DNA of 64,000 nt from the NCBI RefSeq assembly GCF_000701825.1, contig NZ_JNJY01000003.1, positions 1 to 64,000 on the forward strand, written 5' to 3'. Under the pieces are notes generated by a model. That model was given only the letters and a program-made list of their open reading frames with translations. It was not told where the DNA came from and did no database searches. Positions 56,242-64,000 of this stretch are shown here, one piece after another. A program made the position numbers and the translations under genes. Origin of the DNA: Mycoplasma collis ATCC 35278 (lineage in GTDB: Bacteria > Bacillota_I > Bacilli_A > Mycoplasmatales > Metamycoplasmataceae). The number at the start of each line of letters is the position of its first letter. Positions within the stretch are counted from its first letter, which is position 1.

Positions 56242-59200
56242 ATGAAAAAGAAAAATAAAACAAAATTACTAAGTTTTTTAGTATTAGGTGTTTCTGGAAC
56301 TGTTTTAGCTTCCGCAATTTCGCTTAATATTAAAACAAATGATTTAAATATTATTAAAAATAAAAATGAAAGTTTAAAAATAGATAAAAATAAACCTAGT
56401 GTTTATATTGTTAGAAATAATCAAGAAAAAGCTTTTGAAACATTGGATGAAGCAATAAAAAGTGCTAATGATAATGAAGTTATTTTTTTAAATAAAAATA
56501 TAAAATTAAAAAATACTATTAACATTGATAAAAACATTACAATTAGTGCTAAATCAGTTATTAATATCACAAGAGAGCAAGCTGATAATAGTTTTGATAT
56601 GTTTAATATTAAAGAAAATAAACAATTAAATTTTAATATTGATAATTTACAAACATCTAAAATTTATATAAATGGACAAAATATCGAATTAAATGGTAGT
56701 GCTGTTTTTATAAATGTTGAAAAAGGTGGGAAATTAACAGCTTCTAAAGGTGTTTTATTCGCAAATGCAAAAGCATTAAAATCAAACTCTGGAGTTTTTA
56801 AAAATAAAGGACATATTGTTTTAAATGGTTCTGAAATTGCTAATAATATAGCATCTTCTTCAACAATCATTGAAAATTTTGAAAATGCTATTTTTGAGAT
56901 TAATGGTTCAAAAATTCACAACAATATTGCTTTAGATAAAAATTTAATATCAAATAAAGGAATAATACATTTCAATAGCGGAAATATTACTAATAATAAT
57001 GCATACAAAGCCTCATTTATAAATAATTTAAATGATGGAAAATTTTATTTTAATGACGGAGAATTTTTAAAAAATAAAGCAAATAATGATATATTATTTG
57101 AAAATGAAAATAAATCTCAATTGATTTTAGGTGAGAATGCTACTTTTAAATTTTATGATGCAAATAAAATTGTTTTAAAAAATATTTCCACTATAAAAAT
57201 TAAAGGTTCCCTATCTAAATTTTTAAATAATAATATTCCTGATAAAGCTATTGATATTTTATTAAAAGGACCGGAACATAGATTTTGAAATACACAAAAT
57301 GTTATTTATTTTGAAAATTTTAATAATGAAAAAGAAAAAATATTTGATTTTTTTGTTCTTAAAAATTTAGAACAAACAAAAACATTACCCTTATTTTTTG
57401 ATAAATCATCAAATAGCTATAGAATGTGAAAAGATGCAAATTTATTTTCTGAATTTTATAAATATTATTTAAAAACTTTTCAAACACTTTATGAATCTGA
57501 TGAATTTGAAACAATCGATGATTGAAATGAAAAAGTTTTTGAGCAATATTTTGATAAACAAAGCATTTTTTTAAGATTATTAACAAGTAAAATAACTCAA
57601 TATTCTAATTCTAATCATGATAGAAATTGACTTAAATTTTTAGATTTTGAAAGTGTTTTTGATTTATTTCAAGATAATGATCAAATAAATAAATTTATTG
57701 ATGAATTAATTAAAAAGATAAATCAAAATGGTGATAACGAAATTTTAGAATTTGCTTATTTAAATAGTAAAGAATTTAAAAATTCAATTCAACATTATCA
57801 ATTAAATGAACAACATAGTTTAACACCTATTAGCATTTTATTAAAAAATCATGAAGTTTCAAGAATAGGTAATGCACTATTTAATCACATTGACCAATAT
57901 CCTTATTACAATAATACAAATTTAGATATTTCAAATCAAAATTTTATTAATCAGGCAAAAAGATATTTAAAAAGAACTGAAGTAGAAAAATTACTTTATG
58001 GACAAAAAACAAGTTATAAAATTGATAATGATATTAATTTAGCATATAGCAAACCAGAAAATTGAAAAAATCAGCCAAATAATTTAACTCAAAACACAAA
58101 AGTAGAAGCGAAGGGAATATTTGTTCAATCAAGTTCTTCAATAGTTGAATATGAAAGTTTAGAGCAAGCAATTAAAAATGCTAATGATAACGACGTTATT
58201 TGAATTAATGAAAATATTGAGTTAGAAAATACTATTATTATTAATAAAAAATTAAATTTCAAATCTTTTTATAAAATTAATATCTCCAAAAAAAGAACTA
58301 ATCAAGAATTTAACATGTTTGAAATTTTTGATAATGGTGATTTAACTGTTTCAATTGATGATTTAAATAATCAAAGCATTACATTTAATGGAATGGGCGT
58401 TGAAAATAATAATGCATTAATCTTTTTAATCAAAACTAAAGGAAAATTAGAAACAAAAAAAGGTGTCTATTTTGTTGGTTCAAGAGCAAAAAATTCATAT
58501 TTTAGTGTTTTTAGAAATTATGGACATTTAGTTGTTGATGGATCGATAATTTCTGATAATTCTTCAGCATCAGCATCAGTTTTAAGAAATGAAAAAGGAG
58601 CTAAATTTGAATTTAAAGATGGTCTTATTTCAAACAATTTTGCTTCAAAAAATGTTTCAATAATTTACTCTGAAGGTGATATATCCATTTCAGGTGGAAC
58701 AATTGTTAATAACAATGCTGATGGAGAAGGGCTTATTTGAGTAGCAAAAAATGCCACTTTTACTTTTAGTGGTGGAAAAATATTATCTAATAAAAATGCT
58801 GATTCAAACGCGATTCATTTATTCGAAAATGCTAAATTAATATTGAGTAATGATGCTTATATATCACAAAATTTTGGTCAACATATAGCTTTAAATAATA
58901 ATTCTATTGTTGAAATTAAAAATAAATTAAATCATCATTTTAAAGCAGGCGTATATGATTTAAATATTTTGTTAAACGATTTTGAATGAGCTAAAGATGT
59001 TATAAAATTAGGAGATACTAAATTAGCAGAATCAGTTGCAGATCATATAAAAGTTATAGATGGAAAAGAATTAAAATTAATTTTATTAGAACCAAAAAAA
59101 TTTGAACCATTTTTAAGAACTATTAGCGAACCTATGTATCAAGAACTTAAAAATGTAGTTAATTTAAATTATGAAAAAATTAGTGGTTATATTGAAAACA

Positions 59201-59823
59201 ATCAAAAAAATGACTTAATAAACTTTATTAAAAAACTTAATGGTTTAGTAAGTGATGAATTTATAATTTCTCAATTAATTAAACATAATCCTAAGAATCT
59301 TGTTGTTTATGATCAAGGAATTAGCTCTTTAATTAAAACATCTAATAAAACAATTGAAGATTTTGCAAATGATTTATGAACTTTAAGTGAAAGAGCATTT
59401 ATTTTCGCCGGACTTGCAACAGGGATGACTATCGGTTGAGGAGTTACAGCCTTTTTCACAGGAGGTTCAACAACAGTATCAGCTGTTGCATCTGGTATTC
59501 AAGCAGTAACCTTATTTACAAGAGCTGGAATTATTAGAAACCAATATAATCAACTCGTTAACTCTTCTGAGTGAGAAAAAGTAAAAAATATATCTTATCA
59601 AACTTTAAAATCAAAAGGTTTAGATGGTATTAATATTGGTTCTAAAGCATCATCATTATTACATAAAATAGTTGCTATTTATAGAGCTATTAAAATTGCT
59701 AATAATTTAATATCAACAATTTCAACAACAACATCATGAGCAGCACCAGGAACAAATTTTCTTTTAACTATGTTCGATTTAGTAATTTCAACAGCTTCAT
59801 TTATGGACGGAATAGCATATTAA
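56242..59823 (+). CDS. Large surface protein with duplicated beta-helix-like domain
   Basis: 1193 residues, uninterrupted with TGA as Trp. N-terminal signal-type helix (about 8-27), no lipobox. Domain A (about 54-300) and domain B (about 626-870) are diverged copies: each starts with a LDEAIKSANDNEVIFLN / LEQAIKNANDNDVIWIN element and continues with short NNxAxxxxxIIxNxGxIxxxxG turns, the look of a right-handed parallel beta-helix. Between them is a charged helical region (about 350-610). The C-terminal 150 residues hold two glycine/alanine-rich hydrophobic segments (about 1047-1085 and 1150-1190). Probable surface adhesin or enzyme; function unknown. Confidence 0.75.
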
Positions 59824-59852
59824 AAAAATAAATAATAAAAAAAATTAATTTT

Positions 59853-59898
59853 TAGTGCAATCTATTTAAAATTTAAATAGAGGCACTTTTTTATATAA
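59853..59898 (+). terminator. Terminator after the beta-helix surface gene
   Basis: AGTGC..TCTATTTAAA arm and TTTAAATAGA.GCACT arm followed by T6. Confidence 0.85.
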
Positions 59899-60020
59899 AA
59901 AAAATCGCTTTTAAAAATAAAAGGAATAAATTTAATTTATATAAAAAATAATTTTTTTTATTATTCTGTAATTTTTTTATAAAAATTAAATTATAATTTT
60001 TTTATAAAAAAGGAGTAAAA

Positions 60021-61388
60021 ATGGAAAAATATGATGTTGTTATTCTGGGAGCCGGACCTGGAGGTTATACTTTAGCAAATATTTTAGCTGTAAATGGAAA
60101 AAAAGTTTTAATTATTGAAAAAGATAAATTAGGTGGAACATGCGTAAATTATGGTTGTATCCCTACAAAAACATTATTAAACAAAATGAGTTTTTTAAAT
60201 GAATTAAAAAAAGAACAATTAATTAATAAAAATGAAATTGAAGGATTTTATGCAAAATTAAAAAAACAAATGAGACAAAATAGTCAAATTTTGCAAAATA
60301 ATATAAAAAATTTACTTAATAATTCAAATATAAAAGTTTTAAATGGTTATGGAGAAGTTTTAGACTCTAATACTATAAGCGTTAATAATCAAAAAATTAT
60401 TTTTGATAAATTGATAATAGCTACAGGTTCATATTCAAGAGAATTAAATATCGAAAATTCAAATTTAATGAAAAGTAAAAAAATATTACTAACTTCTAAT
60501 GATATTTTAAAATTAAAAACAATCCCAAAATCTATAACCATTATTGGTGCTGGTGCTATTAGTTTGGAATTTGCTTATTTTTTTAATTCATTAAATACTA
60601 GGGTAACAATTTTAGAAGCTGGAAGAAATATATTTGCTAATTTTTCACCAGATATTGCAAATTATTTAAAAAAATGATTAATTCAAAATAAAATTAATTT
60701 TTATGATAATGTAAAATTAGAAAAATTTGAAAATAATAATTTAATTTTTAAAATTAATGATGAAATTAAAAAAATTAAAACAGAAAAATACTTTGCAGCT
60801 ATTGGAAGAATACCAAATTTAAATGGTTTAGAAAAATTAAAATTAGAACTAAATGTTAATAATTCAATTAAAGTTGATGCTAAAATGAAAACATCAATAA
60901 ATAATATTTATGCTATAGGTGATGTAAATGGTTTATCTGGACTTACTTCTGGTGCTTATAAACAAGGGGATATTGTTGCTAAAGAATTATTAAATTTTGA
61001 AAAAAATGAAGAATTTAATTCTTTATTTGTTCCTTCAACTATTTATATAAATCCTGAAATTTCATTTATTGGTATGTCAGAAAATTATTTACAAAAAAAT
61101 AATATTGAATATATAAAATTACAAATACCGTCTAATAAATTGCCTAGAACATATATTGAAAAATCTTCTTTAGAAAGTTTTATGGAAATTTATATTGACA
61201 AAAATAATTTTAAAATTTTAGGTTCTACAATAATTTTAAAAAATTCATCATTATTAATTAATATTATTACTCAATTTATTAAAGATAATAAAACAATTTA
61301 TGATTTACAAGAAATAGCTTATACTCACCCAACATTTGCTGAAGCATTTTATTACTTAGCAAGAAACTTTATTTTTAGAAAAAAATAA
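60021..61388 (+). CDS. lpdA: Dihydrolipoamide dehydrogenase (FAD disulfide reductase)
   Basis: 455 residues. FAD motif VVILGAGPGGYTLA, redox-active disulfide GGTCVNYGCIPTKT, NAD motif ITIIGAGAISLEFAYFF, NNIYAIGDVNG, and catalytic His-Glu in AYTHPTFAEAFYY. No fused lipoyl domain and no pyruvate dehydrogenase genes nearby, so it stands alone with its own promoter and terminator. AAAGGAGTAAAA precedes ATG 60021. It could serve the lipoylated GcvH-L carrier encoded at 25.3 kb. Confidence 0.93.
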
Positions 61389-61397
61389 TTAATAAAA

Positions 61398-61447
61398 AAA
61401 ATAAATCTCAAAATTTTAAATAAAAATATGTGAGATTTATTTTTTTT
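61398..61447. terminator. Terminator between lpdA and the convergent small gene
   Basis: AATAAATCTCA arm and TGAGATTTATT arm around an A/T loop, T8 on the plus side and A/T-rich flank on the minus side. Confidence 0.85.
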
Positions 61448-61455
61448 ATTTTGTT

Positions 61456-61569
61456 TTATCTTTTAGGGTTGTTGTTTCCACGATAAGCGCCTGAAGGATT
61501 CCCAGTTTTAGATGGTCAACCAGCTCCGCGTGGATTGTTTTGAGGAGTATTACCTCTTTTACCATTCAT
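61456..61569 (-). CDS. 37-residue Gly/Asn/Pro-rich small protein
   Basis: A complete small gene: AAAGGAGGGATAAT then ATG 61569, ending TAA 61456. The product (starts MNGKRGNTPQNNPRGAG, ends GNNNPKR) is rich in Gly, Asn, Pro and Arg, with one Trp coded by TGA. Its GC content is much higher than the surroundings, and codon choice is unlike the AT-rich genes, which suggests selection on the protein. A well-formed promoter with a TA-repeat spacer precedes it. Function unknown. Confidence 0.7.
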
Positions 61570-61599
61570 ATTATCCCTCCTTTCATTTTTATTATTTAA

Positions 61600-61630
61600 A
61601 TTATATATATATATATATATATATAATCAA
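61600..61630 (-). promoter_or_regulatory. Promoter with (TA)12 spacer
   Basis: Minus strand: TTGATT (61625-61630) as -35, then a TA dinucleotide repeat, then TATAAT (61600-61605) as -10. The spacer is about 19 nt and is made only of the repeat, so each gain or loss of a unit would alter it by 2 nt. Confidence 0.55.
61602..61625. repeat. (TA)12 dinucleotide repeat
   Basis: Twelve uninterrupted TA units. Tracts of this length are prone to slippage. Confidence 0.9.
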
Positions 61631-61917
61631 AGTAAATTTTTAAAAAAACGAAAAATTAAAAAAGAAATATTAAAAATAATTTTATTTAGCATTATTCGGG
61701 CCTATAATATTTAAAATTAAACGACGGAACTACAATTACAACCGAGAAATTATAATTGATGATGATAAAATTTTTAAGTGTTTTTCTTTTTATTTTTATA
61801 TTTTAATTTTCGAATTTTTTTATAATATTTTATTATGGAAATAAAAAAACATTATAAATAATAAATATTTTTTTTCAACAGTTTTAAAACCTTTTATTTT
61901 ATAATTTAATAATATTT
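61631..61917. other. Intergenic stretch without recognised gene
   Basis: With the preceding promoter this makes a gene-free stretch of about 350 bases. A slightly GC-richer patch (61695-61750, with TTCGGGCC and GACGGAAC) stands out from poly-A/T flanks, but no tRNA, hairpin with T tail or open frame longer than 30 codons is convincing. It may be remains of the decayed genes further on. Confidence 0.4.
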
Positions 61918-63216
61918 TTAGACAAAAAAACTTATTCGTTTTTTGGGTATTTTTTTAACAAAATGTTTTTTTAAAAATTTAATTTCTTTTATCAGAAAAT
62001 CAAACATTTTTTTTCTATATTCCACCGAAAATAAAAAAATAAAATTTATATCATATATAAATTTAAATTCTAAATTTCAATAACACCTTGTATTAACAAC
62101 AAGTAAAATTTGATTTGTTGTTCCATAAGTTAAAAAATTCTTTAAATTTTTATCTAATTTTTTATTTATTGCAAAAATATCTTGACTATCTTTTTTTTGC
62201 TTCTTTTTCTACAAAATATAATTTGTTATATCAATAATTATATTTATTCAAATCATTTTTTATTTCTTTTGCTTGTTGCATATTATAAAATATCTTTTTT
62301 TGTTTTTCTTCAAATTCAAAATCTAAATCAAAATTTTCATTGTTTATAGCAAAAAATTTTAAATATTTTAAATTTTTATATCTAAATGAATTTTCGTATT
62401 TATTTTTAAAGATATAATAATCATATATTCTTTTGTATAACAAATTTTCCATCTTATGATAACTATAATCTAGTATCATCCCTCTTTTTTTAATCAAGCT
62501 ATGTTTTTATAATTATAATGACATTTAGGATAATCATAATTTTGTCATGGTCCATTTCATATAGTATTAAAAAAATATTTTTCAAAAAAATCTAAAAAAC
62601 TTACTTGTTTATATTTTTTTTCATCTAAAAAAGATTTTTTTAATAAATTATTTATATTTTTTAATTTCTTCTTAACACTATTTATTTTTCATATTTCATT
62701 AACACCTGTATTAGTTATTTTAAAAATAATTTCTTCTATTTTTTCTAAATTATTTTTAGCTTCTAAACTATTTTTACCATAAACAAAAGCGCAATAAGCA
62801 GAAGGGATAAAATCAAAAAATACTTGATTTTTTTATTTATTATTTTGAACAAAAAATAATGTTTGATATGGACCTTTTTGAATATTTACTTCATGCATAA
62901 AATAATCATTAATTGTTCCTTCTTTTAAAGAAAAATATTGCATTTTACTACTATCAAAATTAAAATATTCATTTTTTAAAATATAAACTTCAGAATTCAA
63001 CATAAAATCTGGATTAAATTTTTTTAATCTTTGGATTACGTTAGAATTAAAATATTTACCTGTTTTAAATTTTTTTGGTTTTCCATTAAAGTTTTCTTTT
63101 AATGAAAAATTCATTCAAAATTCATCAACATTGATAAAATGATAATCAATTTTTTTAAAACCTGTTTTTTTTAAATTATTAACAATTTTTTCATAATTAT
63201 TATTACTTTTAAACAT
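61918..63216 (-). pseudogene. Broken gene of unknown function
   Basis: GAGGAAAATA precedes ATG 63216; a 127-codon frame ends at TAA 62833-62835, but the same frame continues with KNQVFFDFIPSAYCAF. Further shifts occur at the A7 run (62485-62491) and the A8 run (62191-62198), after which the frame runs to TAA 61918. Joined length is about 430 residues, rich in Lys, Asn, Tyr and Phe, with no known motif. It overlaps the end of the protease pseudogene by 8 bp, so the two formed one operon. Family unknown. Confidence 0.65.
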
Positions 63217-63874
63217 TATTTTCCTCAATAAATTTTATTATTTCACTAATTGCAATTGCGTAAAAAAATGAATTATTTTCACTATTAGATCTAAAAGTTG
63301 TTATACCAATAATTTCACCTTGATTATTAAAAATAGGTGAACCGCTATTGCCGCTTGATGCACCGCTATAAATCTTTATGTAATTTGTTTTTATATTATT
63401 TTTTGTTAAATGATTAAAAGATGAAATTATCCCATTAGTTAGACTTAATCCATTTCCTTGTGAATTACCTATTGAATAAATATTTTCACCTATTTTGGGA
63501 ACAAAATTTTTTTTTATTAAAACTTTTTGTTTCAATATCTTTATTATCGATTTCTAAAATTGCTAAATCTAAAAAATTAGACACTTTAACAAGTTTTGCA
63601 CTAATAAATTCATCTAAATTTGAGTTTTAATTAAAATTTTGAAATTTTCTTCATTATTTTCAATTAAATGCTTGTTTGTCGATAATTTGTCATTTATAAA
63701 AGTAGCTGTACCTTTTTTTAATACTCTTCCATTTTCGCTTAAAATATTTAATTCCACAATATTTTGAAAATATTCTTCAAAATCTATTGTATTTTTCTGT
63801 TCAGAACAAGAAACAAAACTTAATGGTGTTATAAAACTAATTGTTCAAAAAAAAATTTTAACCTTTTTTAACAT
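63209..63874 (-). pseudogene. Broken trypsin-like serine protease lipoprotein
   Basis: Signal peptide with lipobox LSFVSC follows ATG 63874. The first frame stops at TAG 63614-63616, the second carries KVSNFLDLAILEID, and the third runs IGENIYSIGNSQGNG to SGASSGNSGSPIFN and its stop at 63209. Catalytic His (STNKHL), Asp (LDLAI) and Ser (GNSGSP) are all readable but in three different frames. At least two frameshifts are needed to repair it. Resembles trypsin-2/HtrA-type or the serine-protease lipoproteins of mycoplasmas. Confidence 0.85.
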
Positions 63875-64000
63875 TTTTAAAAGAACCATATAATATATGT
63901 GCGTTTTTTTTGTGTTTTATCTTATAACTGTTAGGATTTGCATTTGTATTAGGTTCTAAATACCTTTGAACATGATAATGACTAAATTGTCAATTTCCAT
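63858..64000 (-). CDS. C-terminal end of an unknown gene (runs off the window)
   Basis: Minus-strand frame entering from base 64000 and ending TAA 63858, with TGA as Trp at 63990. The visible 47 residues include FSHYHVQRYLEPN and end ILYGSFKNVKKG. It overlaps the start of the protease pseudogene by 17 bp. Not recognised. Confidence 0.5.

Noticed and set aside
61602..61625. CRISPR or satellite interpretation of the TA repeat
   Set aside because: A pure dinucleotide run without spacers; no CRISPR-type repeat-spacer array or cas gene was seen in the window.
61690..61760. GC-richer patch as a tRNA or small RNA
   Set aside because: No cloverleaf and no stable hairpin with T tail could be drawn; recorded only as unannotated sequence.

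Overview
This is a stretch of an AT-rich mollicute (Mycoplasma-type) chromosome. UGA must be read as tryptophan: almost every long gene has in-frame TGA codons at positions where families have Trp, and gene lengths only fit their families when TGA is read through. All coordinates below use that code. The gene set (no cell-wall genes, F1Fo operon, mraZ-rsmH-ftsA-like-ftsZ, PTS sugar systems, P37-type transporter, lipoproteins) suits the hominis/hyopneumoniae-like mycoplasmas; the species is not determined.

Layout. 1-10.4 kb (minus strand): end of an unknown gene; lon under a CIRCE/HrcA site; a nucleoside salvage operon (deoD, then deoA-deoC-upp and an ECF-type S component); pgsA; an anchored coiled-coil protein; mgtE and a CdaM-type diadenylate cyclase. 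10.5-17.3 kb (minus): complete ATP synthase operon atpI-B-E-F-H-A-G-D-C. 17.5-21.6 kb (plus): division cluster mraZ-rsmH-ftsA-like-ftsZ with a MraZ-type operator. 21.8-24.7 kb: mannitol operon mtlA-mtlD-mtlF. 24.8-28.7 kb: a redox/ADP-ribosylation operon msrB-gcvH-L-sirTM-lplA-OYE, with no macrodomain gene. 28.8-31.6 kb (minus): an M60-like surface metallopeptidase behind an A17 tract. 31.7-38.9 kb (minus): hpt, rsmI-holB-tmk, recR-ybaB-dnaX, gapA, then tRNA-His. 39.2-42.5 kb: an ArsR-like regulator divergent from a lipoprotein, a free HMA domain and a copper-type P-ATPase. 42.5-49.2 kb: RpiR regulator divergent from rpe, two unknown membrane proteins, ulaC-ulaB-ulaA and transketolase. 49.4-51.3 kb: glucose-family PTS EIICB and a small membrane protein. 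51.35-52.2 kb: PHP phosphatase pseudogene. 52.3-56.1 kb (minus): P29/P37/P69-type ABC transporter headed by a TPP riboswitch with its own terminator. 56.2-59.8 kb: a 1193-residue surface protein with a duplicated beta-helix-like domain. 60.0-61.4 kb: lpd. 61.4-64.0 kb (minus): a 37-codon gene behind a (TA)12 promoter spacer, then a decayed block with two broken genes and the end of another.

How it fits together: salvage and sugar uptake (nucleosides, mannitol, an ascorbate-type PTS substrate, glucose-type sugar) feed glycolysis and the pentose phosphate steps (rpe, tkt, gapA). Thiamine pyrophosphate needed by transketolase is probably imported by the riboswitch-controlled transporter. The SirTM operon is probably an oxidative-stress module built on a lipoylated carrier; Lpd could reduce that carrier. 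The most interesting items are the TPP riboswitch/P37 unit, the SirTM operon without macrodomain, the two repeat-containing promoters, and the duplicated beta-helix surface protein.
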